Below, piece after piece: positions 8,838-17,000 of a DNA stretch of 64,000 bases. The notes beneath the pieces are model-generated. The model searched no databases. It was not told the DNA's origin and saw only the letters and a program-made list of their open reading frames with translations. This DNA comes from an uncultured Mycoplasmatota bacterium (GTDB taxonomy: Bacteria; Bacillota_I; Bacilli_A; RF39; UBA660), in assembly GCA_900543825.1 (NCBI GenBank), contig UQSR01000002.1, forward strand, positions 62,001 to 126,000, in the 5' to 3' direction. Made by a program: the position numbers and the translations under genes. Position 1 is the first letter of the stretch; each line of letters starts with the position of its first letter.

Positions 8838-9533
8838 ATGAATATAATATATAATGGCGAAATATATTTAAAAAGAGGACCTGAAATAATAGACCCTCGT
8901 AATAGTATCGAATATCAAGAATTAGAAGATACAATAGCAGATATCGAATTCGAACTATCAAAAGAAAACCCTGATTTAAGTAAAGCAGAATATCTTGAGC
9001 CCCTGCAGGCATACAAAGATATTTTAGATTCCAAAAAAAGTATCACAAATTATTCAGGGACAAATAATTTTTGGGAATTATATACAAATGATGGTAAACA
9101 TATAGCTATGAAGAGCAATGAACAACATCCATTAATAAAAGATTATAATAGTGTTGAGGAAATGAATAAAGACTTCATAAAACTAACAGAATTTCTTAAA
9201 AAGTCAACATATGTAGGAATGGAATTTGTAAGAACAAAACCAATAGTTACATATGATAATAAGTTTGATAGAAGTTTTATGAAAATAAATCCTCTTCTAG
9301 AAGAAGAAAAACATATAGTATTATATGCTATGCAAGATTTATTCCTAATTAGAGTAATAGATGATCCATTTATTAAAGACAGATATGAATTAGTAAATTC
9401 AAAATATACTTTAGATGGTAATTATAAATTTATAGGAAAAGTCTATAGTGAATATAAAGATAAAACAAAAGTATATAAAGAAATATATGAAGAATTAAGA
9501 GAAAACAATAAAAAAAGAAGAAAAACAAAATAA
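8838..9533 (+). CDS. Hypothetical protein, 231 residues
   Basis: This soluble, charged protein has no signal peptide or membrane segment. The N-terminal third is Glu-rich and probably helical; the tail is strongly basic (ENNKKRRKTK). A good AAGGAG precedes the start. I do not recognise a family. It sits where Bacillus has thiN/spoVM between rpe and rpmB, but shows no resemblance to either. A bidirectional terminator separates it from the convergent small gene. Confidence 0.7.
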   Translation: MNIIYNGEIYLKRGPEIIDPRNSIEYQELEDTIADIEFELSKENPDLSKAEYLEPLQAYKDILDSKKSITNYSGTNNFWELYTNDGKHIAMKSNEQHPLIKDYNSVEEMNKDFIKLTEFLKKSTYVGMEFVRTKPIVTYDNKFDRSFMKINPLLEEEKHIVLYAMQDLFLIRVIDDPFIKDRYELVNSKYTLDGNYKFIGKVYSEYKDKTKVYKEIYEELRENNKKRRKTK

Positions 9534-9538
9534 CAAAA

Positions 9539-9561
9539 AAATGAAACATCTAGTTTCATTT
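9539..9561. terminator. Bidirectional terminator between convergent genes
   Basis: A perfect 9-bp stem (AAATGAAAC with GTTTCATTT) flanked by A and T runs lies between the 231-residue gene and the minus-strand L28-like gene. Confidence 0.8.
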
Positions 9562-9570
9562 ATAGTTAAA

Positions 9571-9750
9571 TTAATCTTCTTTTTTATTGTTCTTTTTCAT
9601 TGTTCTAGCTTCTCTAACACTAGTTTTAATCTTGTTACCATCTTTGTCAATAACTGTAGTAAAATTAACCTTTTGAGTACTTTTTGTAATTTTTAAACAG
9701 TTAGGTCTATTATTTACAGATCTAGTTTTTTTAGTTGTTACTTTCTTCAT
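9571..9750 (-). CDS. rpmB: Probable ribosomal protein bL28 (divergent, 59 residues)
   Basis: This small basic protein begins MKKVTTKKTRSVNNRP behind a very strong ribosome site (GAGGAGGG). The middle (TQKVNF, then DGNKIKTSVREAR) lines up with the QKV...DGKPKKV..S.RA part of Bacillus L28. In Bacillus rpmB also lies downstream of rpe and, as I recall, on the opposite strand, as here. The N-terminal zinc or Gly-rich part typical of L28 is not recognisable, so the call rests on length, charge, partial similarity and position. It could instead be an unrelated small basic protein. Confidence 0.55.
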   Translation of the reverse strand: MKKVTTKKTRSVNNRPNCLKITKSTQKVNFTTVIDKDGNKIKTSVREARTMKKNNKKED

Positions 9751-9823
9751 CGTATTCCCTCCTCATCAGTTCGATATTAACTTTATCATAAAAAACCATT
9801 TAAGTCAATAATTATTTGAAATT

Positions 9824-10525
9824 TTACTTGTCTAGCCCCTCTTTTTTAATAAATTCACGCAATATTTTAGTTATAGCACGTTTTTCTATTCTTGATACAT
9901 AACTTCTAGAAATACCAAGTTTTTTAGCAATTTCTTTTTGTGTAATTTCATCGTTATTATTAAGACCATATCTTTTAGTAAGAACATCTCTTTCTCTAGG
10001 AGTAAGAATATTCATATATTTCTTAAGTGATTTAATGTTATCATTTCTATAAATTTCATCGGCAAAATCAGGATCATTGGTTTTTAAAACATCCAGTATT
10101 GTAATTTCATTACCCTCTTTATCATAACTAATACCATCATAAATACTAATATTTTTAGAATTTTTCTTATCCGCTCTAAAATACATCAGAATCTCATTTT
10201 CAGCACATTTAGCAATATAAGTAGTAAGCCTAACATTCTTATCAGGAGAAAAACTATCGATACCTTTTATCAGCCCAACAGTACCAATACCAATCAAATC
10301 ATCAACATCATTAGTATTAGACTCAAACTTTTTAACTATATGGGCAACAAGCCTTAAATTATGTTCAATAAGTTTACTTCTAGCATTTGTATCTCCATGT
10401 AACATTTTATTAATATATTCTTCTTCCTCTTCTTTACTTAAAGGTTCCGGAAAAGCATTATTAGAATAAGCCCCCGTAAAGAACATAAAATTATGAATAA
10501 TAAAATTAAATAAATTAATAAGCAT
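9824..10525 (-). CDS. sigK: Sporulation-type RNA polymerase sigma factor, SigK-like
   Basis: The 233-residue protein follows Bacillus SigK along its length: a hydrophobic N-terminus ending NNAFPEPLS, region 2 (ARSKLIEHNLRLVAHIVKKFE, then DLIGIGTVGLIKGI) and region 4 (TQKEIAKKLGISRSYVSRIEKRA). It appears uninterrupted, without a skin-type insertion. SigK directs late mother-cell sporulation genes in Bacillus, but homologues occur in lineages not known to sporulate, so its role here is open. It is divergent from yqeG. Confidence 0.85.
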   Translation of the reverse strand: MLINLFNFIIHNFMFFTGAYSNNAFPEPLSKEEEEEYINKMLHGDTNARSKLIEHNLRLVAHIVKKFESNTNDVDDLIGIGTVGLIKGIDSFSPDKNVRLTTYIAKCAENEILMYFRADKKNSKNISIYDGISYDKEGNEITILDVLKTNDPDFADEIYRNDNIKSLKKYMNILTPRERDVLTKRYGLNNNDEITQKEIAKKLGISRSYVSRIEKRAITKILREFIKKEGLDK

Positions 10526-10587
10526 AAATCCCCCCTAATAAAACTTATGCAAACAAATAATAATAAAAATATAAATAAGTGTAAATA

Positions 10588-10618
10588 ACTTTATTTTTCT
10601 AAAAAAATAAAGTATAAT
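10588..10618 (+). promoter_or_regulatory. Palindrome overlapping the probable yqeG -10 box
   Basis: A perfect 11-bp inverted repeat (ACTTTATTTTT with AAAAATAAAGT, 10588-10613) abuts TATAAT (10613-10618) ahead of yqeG, in the divergent gap with sigK. It could be an operator or a terminator-like hairpin; no clear -35 box is visible. Confidence 0.35.
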
Positions 10619-10634
10619 TAAAAAGAGGTGGAAC

Positions 10635-11156
10635 ATGAATTATTTTTATCCAGATATATATCAAAAAAGTATTTATACGATAAATTATAATAAATTAAAA
10701 GATAATGGCATAAAATGTATTTTATTCGATTTAGACAATACATGTGTTCCATATATAGATAAAACACCAACCAAAAAGTTAGCTAAGTTATTTGATACTT
10801 TAAAAGAACAAAATTTCAAAGTAATAATATTTTCTAATTCACCAAAATCAAGATTAGAAAGATTTAAGAAAGAATTAAATGTAGATTGCTGCTATAGTGC
10901 GCAAAAGCCAAGAAGAGCAAAATTTTTAAAAGTATTAAAAAACTATAATTATGATATATCGGAAGTAGCTATCGTAGGAGATCAATTAGTAACTGACATA
11001 TTAGGAGGAAATAGAGTAGGAATAACTACAATTTTAGTAAACCCAATGTCTGATATTGATATGCCACTAACTAAAATATATCGCTTTATTGAAAAAAAAG
11101 AAATAAAAAAAATGACTAAAAAAGGAATATTCAAGGTAGGAAGATATTATGATTAA
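10635..11156 (+). CDS. yqeG: HAD-family phosphatase YqeG
   Basis: This 173-residue HAD (class IIIA) phosphatase has the nucleophile motif LFDLDNTC, the second motif FSNS and the metal-binding GDQLVTDILGG. In other bacteria YqeG-like enzymes can act on phosphatidylglycerophosphate, but the natural substrate in Bacilli is not settled. It overlaps yqeH by 8 bases, conserving the Bacillus pair. Confidence 0.88.
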   Translation: MNYFYPDIYQKSIYTINYNKLKDNGIKCILFDLDNTCVPYIDKTPTKKLAKLFDTLKEQNFKVIIFSNSPKSRLERFKKELNVDCCYSAQKPRRAKFLKVLKNYNYDISEVAIVGDQLVTDILGGNRVGITTILVNPMSDIDMPLTKIYRFIEKKEIKKMTKKGIFKVGRYYD

Positions 11157-12123
11157 GAAATGTATTGGTTGTGGAATACCCCTTCAGACCAAATATAAAC
11201 ATATTGAAGGCTATGTAGAAGATATAAATAAAGAAATATGTGAAAGATGTTTTAAATTAAAATACTATGGAGAATATAAGGAAGTAACGTTAGATAATAA
11301 AGACTATCAAAACATATTAGATAACATTCCTGGTGACTCTTTGGTAGTATACCTAACATCAGTATTAAATTTAAATCTAGAATATATAGAAAAATTTAAT
11401 AATGTTATAATAGTTTTAACAAAAAAAGATTTGCTACCAAAATCAGTAAAAGACTATAAATTAATAAACTATGTATCAAAGATGACATCGAATTATAAAG
11501 ATATAGAAGTAATAAGCACTATAAAAAATTATAATTTAGATAATTTAATGAGTAAAATAAAAAAATATAGTAATAATAAAGAAGTCTATTTTGTAGGAAT
11601 GACTAACTCAGGAAAATCAACACTAATAAATAAAATAATAAAAAATTACACTGATAGTAATACAGAGGTAACAACAAGTATTTATCCATCAACAACATTA
11701 AATAAAATAGAATTAAATATAAATAATTTAAAAATAATAGACACGCCCGGATTACTAAGTAAAGGTTCAATATTAAATAATTTATCACAAAAAGAAATAA
11801 AAAAGATAACTCCTAAAAAAGAAATAAAACCAAGAAGTTATCAATTAAGAGGAAATAATTCATTAATAATAGATAATAAATTAAGAATAGACTTTTTAGG
11901 TGATAACAATATAACAATATATATAGCCAATAATATAAATATAGTAAAAGCCCATCTAACTAACAATACATTAAAAAATAATATTAAACATGAATTCAAC
12001 ATAGAAGAAAATAAAGATATAGTAATAGAAGATTTTTGCTTTATAAAATTAACCAAAAGAAGTAAAGTAAATATATATACAAAATATAATGTAAAAATAT
12101 ATATAAGAGATAATCTAATCTAA
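11149..12123 (+). CDS. yqeH: Ribosome-biogenesis GTPase YqeH
   Basis: This 324-residue circularly permuted GTPase is required for 30S assembly. An N-terminal zinc finger (CIGCG...CERC) precedes the permuted G motifs: G4 (LTKKD), G1 (GMTNSGKS) and G3 (DTPG). The C-terminal RNA-binding region is present. It is translationally coupled to yqeG. The usual downstream genes (aroE, yhbY, nadD) are absent, so the operon is shortened here. Confidence 0.9.
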   Translation: MIKKCIGCGIPLQTKYKHIEGYVEDINKEICERCFKLKYYGEYKEVTLDNKDYQNILDNIPGDSLVVYLTSVLNLNLEYIEKFNNVIIVLTKKDLLPKSVKDYKLINYVSKMTSNYKDIEVISTIKNYNLDNLMSKIKKYSNNKEVYFVGMTNSGKSTLINKIIKNYTDSNTEVTTSIYPSTTLNKIELNINNLKIIDTPGLLSKGSILNNLSQKEIKKITPKKEIKPRSYQLRGNNSLIIDNKLRIDFLGDNNITIYIANNINIVKAHLTNNTLKNNIKHEFNIEENKDIVIEDFCFIKLTKRSKVNIYTKYNVKIYIRDNLI

Positions 12124-12141
12124 ATAAAAATAGGAGTAATT

Positions 12142-12822
12142 ATGGAAGAAAAAGTAGTAACAAATGAAAAAAAATTTGCTGACGGACTGTGTTTTAAGAA
12201 AATATTTTTAATATTTGTAATATTTAGCTTCATAGGCTGTCTCTATGAAGATTTATTATTTATTTGTAAAGGATATATAAATGAAGGCATAATAAATTAT
12301 AGTACCAAAAGAGGTCTATTATATTTTGAATTATCACCAATATATGGTTGGGGAGCATGCATAATGGTATATCTTTTATCTATAAAAGAGTACAAAAAAT
12401 ATCAATACTTTTTATTTGGCTCTTTAATAGGGGGTACATTCGAATATTTAATAAGTTTTCTTCAAGAAACATTTACAGGGACAACATCGTGGGATTACAG
12501 CACATATTTATTAAATATAAATGGAAGGACGACTATACCATATATGCTCTTCTGGGGCTTACTATGTTACATATTAATGGTATATATATATCCATTTGTT
12601 TCAAATAAAATAGAGTCGTTACCATATAATATAGGCAATAAAATATATTATATATTATTGGTACTAATAACCATTGACATGTTTTTATCATTTAGTGCAT
12701 GTATAAGAATGGGATTAAGACATGATGGTTATAAACCAATAACACATTATGGTGAATTTTTAGATAAAATATATACAGATGAAAGAATGAAAAAAAGTTA
12801 TACGAATATGGTGATAAGATGA
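12142..12822 (+). CDS. Putative ABC-transporter type IV (CmpB-like) membrane protein
   Basis: The 226-residue protein has about six hydrophobic segments. The region FIGCLYED...KRGLLYFELSPIYGWGA matches the pattern of the putative ABC-transporter type IV family (GxxxE, then RGFLxGPxxPIYGxGA). Its true function is not established; no ATPase gene is adjacent. Its stop overlaps the next start (ATGA), so it is coupled to the glycosyltransferase. Confidence 0.65.
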   Translation: MEEKVVTNEKKFADGLCFKKIFLIFVIFSFIGCLYEDLLFICKGYINEGIINYSTKRGLLYFELSPIYGWGACIMVYLLSIKEYKKYQYFLFGSLIGGTFEYLISFLQETFTGTTSWDYSTYLLNINGRTTIPYMLFWGLLCYILMVYIYPFVSNKIESLPYNIGNKIYYILLVLITIDMFLSFSACIRMGLRHDGYKPITHYGEFLDKIYTDERMKKSYTNMVIR

Positions 12823-14009
12823 TAAGAATAATAAGCGAAATAATAATAACAATATCCATTTTAACATTATTATATAAATATTTAATAATGAAAAAAAATA
12901 CCAATTATCCACAAAAAGAAAAAAATGGCCATAACTATGCAATATTAATCCCCGCTAGAAATGAATCATTAGTTATTGAAAAATTACTTATTAGTATTGA
13001 AAATCAGACTAAGAAAATAAAGCCTGAAGATGTTTATATAATAGTAGAAACAAAAAAAGATAAGACAGTATCAATTGTAGAAAAACATAAAATGACAATC
13101 GTATATCGTAAAAACTTAAATAAAAAAAGAAAAGGCTTTGCTCTAGATGATGCTATCAAAGAAATACTAAAAAGTAATAAAAAATATGATGCTTACTTTA
13201 TCTTTGATGCTGATAATATTTTAGATAAAAATTACATCAAAGAAATGACTAAAAGTTTTGATGAAGGATATGATATAGGAATAGGCTATAGAAATACTAA
13301 AAATAGTAAAAACCTAGTATCAGCAGCATCAGCTTTAACATTTTCCATGATAAATACAATTGGAAACAAAAGAAAATCAAAATATACTAATAATCTTATC
13401 ATTTCAGGTACAGGATATTATATTAAAGGAACAATAATAGAATCATGGAAAGGATTTCCATTTAATTCCTTAACAGAAGATTATGAACTAAGTCTATATA
13501 GTATCTTAAATAATCTAACAACAACATATAATGATAGTGCTATATACTATGATGAACAACCAGAAATCTTTGACGTAACAATAACTCAAAGATCACGTTG
13601 GGTAAAAGGTTACTTCGATGCCAGAAGAAATTATATACATAAAATCAGAAAAAGTATATCAAAAAAAGATAAAAATTATGCTTCAAAAATAACAGCCTTA
13701 ATAGGAGTAAATCCATTAATAACACTTATTATTGGTATTTTACTATTACTAATAGATAGTATTACTAGTTTTAAAAACTTTATTATCAGCCTTCTAATAA
13801 TATTTATATTAATATATATAACTTTAATGATATTTACCTATATAATTATAAAGAAAGAAGAAAATAAACTAGATATAAAAGTATCAAAAATATTATTAAT
13901 ATTTTATAATCCATTCTATCTATTAAGCTATATTTATTGTTTATATATAGCAGTAACAAAAAAGGATTTAGGATGGCAAGAAATAAAACACACAAATAAT
14001 ACAATTTAA
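12819..14009 (+). CDS. Membrane glycosyltransferase, family 2
   Basis: This 396-residue processive-type glycosyltransferase has one N-terminal membrane helix and about three C-terminal ones. The GT-A domain begins ILIPARNES, with the metal-binding FDADN, the acceptor-site EDYELS and QRSRWVKG (the QxxRW motif). Such enzymes build or translocate surface polysaccharide or glycolipid; the sugar cannot be told. It overlaps the CmpB-like gene by four bases. Confidence 0.88.
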   Translation: MIRIISEIIITISILTLLYKYLIMKKNTNYPQKEKNGHNYAILIPARNESLVIEKLLISIENQTKKIKPEDVYIIVETKKDKTVSIVEKHKMTIVYRKNLNKKRKGFALDDAIKEILKSNKKYDAYFIFDADNILDKNYIKEMTKSFDEGYDIGIGYRNTKNSKNLVSAASALTFSMINTIGNKRKSKYTNNLIISGTGYYIKGTIIESWKGFPFNSLTEDYELSLYSILNNLTTTYNDSAIYYDEQPEIFDVTITQRSRWVKGYFDARRNYIHKIRKSISKKDKNYASKITALIGVNPLITLIIGILLLLIDSITSFKNFIISLLIIFILIYITLMIFTYIIIKKEENKLDIKVSKILLIFYNPFYLLSYIYCLYIAVTKKDLGWQEIKHTNNTI

Positions 14010-14075
14010 AGAAAAGATATTTACTTTTCAAAGAAATTATATTATAATTTATTTATAATAGAAAGGGGTATGTAT

Positions 14076-14690
14076 ATGAAGTATCTTACTAAAGAAGAAT
14101 TAGATCATATAGCAGCCAGTTTAATAGAAAACCCAAGTTATGAAACATTAAAAAACTTAGATAACGAATTAGCAAGTAAATATAATATAGGTGGACCAGC
14201 AGTATCTGAACCAACATTATCAAAAGTTGAACCAATTCCATCAGCAGTAAATGAACAAGTGGTATCACCATTACCACCAGTATCAGAACCTATAGTAACA
14301 AATGGTACACCATTAGTAGCGGAACCAAGTATTACAAATAATACACCAATTCAACAAGTGCCAAGTTTTGAATTACCTAAGATAGAGCAGGCAAATACAA
14401 ATAACATTAATCAAAATAATGTAAATAACAATCCAATTAATTTTACTGGTAATTTATGGGAACCAATGGGGGATAATTTAATGGCTACAACAGATAATTT
14501 CAATAACATGCCAACTGGTAATCAAAACTTCGAAGTACCAGTATCAAATGGACAATTCTTTGGTCCCCAGAGAGAATCAGCTCCTAATCCAATACCAATA
14601 ACTGGTGCTCAGCAAATACAAACAAATCAAAATATACAAGGACCAAGTATGTTTGGACAATTTGAACAAAATTATAATAAAACAGCTTAG
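14076..14690 (+). CDS. Low-complexity Pro/Asn/Gln-rich protein
   Basis: The 204-residue protein begins MKYLTKEELDHIAASLIENP, a likely folded helix, followed by a disordered stretch rich in Pro, Asn, Gln, Thr and Val. I start at 14076 because AAAGGGG lies 7 bases upstream; the ATG at 14070 is too close. There is no signal peptide. I recognise no family. The final codons form part of the terminator. Confidence 0.65.
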   Translation: MKYLTKEELDHIAASLIENPSYETLKNLDNELASKYNIGGPAVSEPTLSKVEPIPSAVNEQVVSPLPPVSEPIVTNGTPLVAEPSITNNTPIQQVPSFELPKIEQANTNNINQNNVNNNPINFTGNLWEPMGDNLMATTDNFNNMPTGNQNFEVPVSNGQFFGPQRESAPNPIPITGAQQIQTNQNIQGPSMFGQFEQNYNKTA

Positions 14691-14702
14691 CTGTTTTTAT
14701 TT
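14679..14702 (+). terminator. Terminator overlapping the stop of the Pro/Asn-rich gene
   Basis: AAACAGCT and AGCTGTTT pair around a single T, followed by a T-rich tail; the stem includes the TAG stop. Confidence 0.8.
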
Positions 14703-14710
14703 TTACCTAG

Positions 14711-14739
14711 TTGACTTTAACAAATAAATAATATATAAT
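14711..14739 (+). promoter_or_regulatory. Promoter of the mrnC-rlmB-sigma operon
   Basis: TTGACT (14711-14716), 17-bp spacer, TATAAT (14734-14739), 26 bases before the mrnC start. Confidence 0.85.
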
Positions 14740-14764
14740 AACAAGAAAGAATTGAGGTAATTGT

Positions 14765-15136
14765 ATGAATACAAAAACAATAAATATTCAAGTTTTAGCC
14801 CTTTTAGGAGATGCAGTTTATTCACTATATATTAGAGAAAAACTAATTAAAGAAGGAATTAATGATTCTAATAAATTACAAAAGTTAATTATAGAGTATG
14901 TATCTGCTAAAGGAGAAGTAAAAGCATTAAATTATTTAATAGAGAATAACTATTTAACCGAAGAAGAACAAGAAATTATAAAAAGAGGAAGAAATTATAA
15001 AAATAATAATCACCCCAAAAACACAGATATTATAACTTATAAATTATCAACAGGTTTTGAAGCATTATTAGGAGATTTATATATAAATAATAAAGAAAGA
15101 TTAGAAGAAATATTAAATTTAATAGAGGTGAAATAA
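14765..15136 (+). CDS. mrnC: Mini-ribonuclease III (MrnC)
   Basis: This 123-residue RNase III-type catalytic domain without a dsRNA-binding domain matures 23S rRNA in Bacillus. It shows LALLGDAVYSLYIRE near the start with the catalytic Asp and, near the end, TGFEALLGDLY, the second acidic cluster. Its stop overlaps the rlmB start by one base, preserving the Bacillus order. Confidence 0.92.
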   Translation: MNTKTINIQVLALLGDAVYSLYIREKLIKEGINDSNKLQKLIIEYVSAKGEVKALNYLIENNYLTEEEQEIIKRGRNYKNNNHPKNTDIITYKLSTGFEALLGDLYINNKERLEEILNLIEVK

Positions 15137-15843
15137 TGTTAATATATGGAAAAAATGTAGCGGTAGAAAAACTAAAAACACAAGATAAAATAAATAAAAT
15201 ATATTTAAGTGACAAATTTAAGGATAAAGAAATATTAGACTTAATAGAAAAAAGAAATATAAAAATAAAACTATTAGATAACCATGAGTTAGATAAAATG
15301 TGTAAAGGATTACATCAAGGAATTATATTAGATGTTCAAGATATAAAAACATATAATTTAGATGAAATAATACCAAATATAAATAAAGAGTACCCTCTTG
15401 TTGTAATATTAGATCATTTGGAGGATCCTCATAACTTTGGAGCTATAATACGTTCAAGTGAAGCTTTTGGCGTAGATGCAATAATAATACCAAATGATAG
15501 ATCTGTAGATATAACAAGTACTGTAGTAAAAACATCAGTAGGGACTATAGAAAAAATGAAAATAATTAAAGTATCAAATATTAATAATGCCATCGAAAAA
15601 TTAAAAAAATATGGTTATTGGATAGTAGGTACAGATATGGAAGGTATGCCATATACCACTATCGATTATAAAACAAAAATAGCAATTGTTATAGGAAATG
15701 AAGGAAAAGGAATAAGTGATTTAGTAAGTAAAAATTGTGACTATTTAGCCAAAATACCAATGGTAGGAACAGTAAATAGTTTAAATGCTTCAGTAGCTTG
15801 TGGTATCTTTTTAGCGGAGATATCTCGTTCTAGAGGCAATTAA
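15136..15843 (+). CDS. rlmB: 23S rRNA 2'-O-methyltransferase RlmB/TrmH family
   Basis: This SPOUT methyltransferase of 235 residues has an N-terminal RNA-binding domain (KNVAVEKL, then CKGLHQGI) and the three knot motifs LDHLEDPHNFGAIIRS, IVIGNEGKGIS and IPMVGTVNSLNASVACGI. The E. coli enzyme modifies G2251; the Gram-positive homologue's exact target may differ. It is coupled to genes on both sides. Confidence 0.92.
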   Translation: MLIYGKNVAVEKLKTQDKINKIYLSDKFKDKEILDLIEKRNIKIKLLDNHELDKMCKGLHQGIILDVQDIKTYNLDEIIPNINKEYPLVVILDHLEDPHNFGAIIRSSEAFGVDAIIIPNDRSVDITSTVVKTSVGTIEKMKIIKVSNINNAIEKLKKYGYWIVGTDMEGMPYTTIDYKTKIAIVIGNEGKGISDLVSKNCDYLAKIPMVGTVNSLNASVACGIFLAEISRSRGN

Positions 15844-16394
15844 TGAGTGATATACTATTACAACCAGTTCAAGACAATAATATAGAAAAGACATTAACTA
15901 TATATCAAAAATATAATTATCTAATAAATAAAAAAATATCCCTTTATAGTGGTTATAATAATTCTTCAGCGGATGATTTAAAAAACGAAATAGCATTATC
16001 AATATATAAAGCAGTATCAAAATATCCTGATAGTGGTACTTTCCCAATTTATTTAAATAAAGCAATTGATAGAACACTATTAAACCACTTAAGAAAAATA
16101 AACAATAAAAAAGATAAAGTATATCAAGAATCAATCAAGACAGATAATGATCAAGACTTTCAAGATAATAGATATAATCCAGAACAATTATTTTTTGAAA
16201 TATCAAGTTATAATAACTTAAAAAGAAAAATAATAAATGAATTAACATGGAAAGAAGAACTGGTATTTACAATGCGAGAACAAAATTTTACAATAGAAGA
16301 AATATCACAAGTAACTGATAATTGTATAAAAACTGTATATAATATAATTAATAGAATAAAAAAGAAAGTATCAAATTTGTGTAAAATTAGCTAA
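15843..16394 (+). CDS. Divergent RNA polymerase sigma factor (SigH position)
   Basis: This 183-residue protein looks like a sigma-70 family member. A weak region 2 (SADDLKNEIALSIYKAVSKYP) precedes a clearer region 4-like helix-turn-helix (KEELVFTMREQNFTIEEISQVTDNCIKTVYNIINRIKKKV). In Bacillus sigH follows rlmB, so this is probably its diverged equivalent. Similarity is too low to assign a regulon. It directly overlaps rlmB by one base. Confidence 0.65.
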   Translation: MSDILLQPVQDNNIEKTLTIYQKYNYLINKKISLYSGYNNSSADDLKNEIALSIYKAVSKYPDSGTFPIYLNKAIDRTLLNHLRKINNKKDKVYQESIKTDNDQDFQDNRYNPEQLFFEISSYNNLKRKIINELTWKEELVFTMREQNFTIEEISQVTDNCIKTVYNIINRIKKKVSNLCKIS

Positions 16395-16411
16395 ACATTC
16401 CAATTAAAATA

Positions 16412-16440
16412 TTTACATTTAGTAAAAATTAATATACAAT
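16412..16440 (+). promoter_or_regulatory. Promoter of the 134-residue hypothetical gene
   Basis: TTTACA (16412-16417), 17-bp spacer, TACAAT (16435-16440), with the start codon 21 bases further on behind AGGAGG. Confidence 0.75.
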
Positions 16441-16461
16441 ATACTTGTTAGGAGGCGTACT

Positions 16462-16866
16462 ATGGAAGATATAAAGTTACCAGAAAATGATAAACTAAAA
16501 TTAATAGAAAAAATAGTTAATAATGATGGCTTATATGCATTAAATGAATATCTTCAGAGTTTAATGCCAAATAAAAAATTAGAAGTAGCGGAAGAATTAC
16601 CTTTAGAGGAGAAGTTTACGAATATCCAAAAAGAGTCAGTAAATAATCCACAAGAAGCAAGCATATATAGAAAAGAAGCAATACCACTAGTAAAACAGGA
16701 CTTAATTAATCATCCATTAGAACCAATAAATAGTTATTCTAATGAGCCAATAATTGAAGAAGAAAAAAAAGAATATACTGGTCCTGTAAAGAAATTAGTA
16801 AACAATCCATGGTCTACTGCTGAAGGAATAAAGACAGTATCACCAGGTGAATTAAATTTAAAATAA
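16462..16866 (+). CDS. Hypothetical acidic protein, 134 residues
   Basis: It begins with a likely helical segment (LPENDKLKLIEKIVNNDGLY) and continues as a charged, Pro-containing, probably disordered chain. There is no membrane segment. It has its own promoter and terminator, so it is a single-gene unit. Its general plan (short helical head, low-complexity tail) recalls the 14076 gene but I see no clear homology. Confidence 0.65.
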   Translation: MEDIKLPENDKLKLIEKIVNNDGLYALNEYLQSLMPNKKLEVAEELPLEEKFTNIQKESVNNPQEASIYRKEAIPLVKQDLINHPLEPINSYSNEPIIEEEKKEYTGPVKKLVNNPWSTAEGIKTVSPGELNLK

Positions 16867-16890
16867 AGTGCTAAATTAGCATTTTTTTAT
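16867..16890 (+). terminator. Terminator before uvrA
   Basis: AGTGCTA pairs with TAGCATT around an AAT loop and is followed by seven T. Confidence 0.8.
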
Positions 16891-16903
16891 TTAATAGAAA
16901 ATA

Positions 16904-16955
16904 AAAACAAATGTACGCAAAAAATATTGACTTACAATGCCCACTGTGATATAGT
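16904..16955 (+). promoter_or_regulatory. uvrA promoter with upstream SOS-like box
   Basis: TTGACT (16927-16932), 17-bp spacer, TATAGT (16950-16955). Nine bases upstream of the -35 box, 16904-16917 reads AAAACAAATGTACG, sharing 12 consecutive bases (ACAAATGTACG plus the preceding A) with the perfect palindromic box before the Bro-N/DinD-like gene at 19920. Bacillus LexA boxes read CGAACNNNNGTTCG, so a LexA-type operator is plausible. Confidence 0.6.
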
Positions 16956-17000
16956 AGTATTGAACAAAAAAAGAAAAATAAAAATAAATGGAGGTATACT

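Noticed and set aside
11603..11788. Hydrophobic minus-strand frame within yqeH
   Set aside because: AT-rich coding DNA read antisense gives Leu/Tyr-rich frames; there is no start signal.
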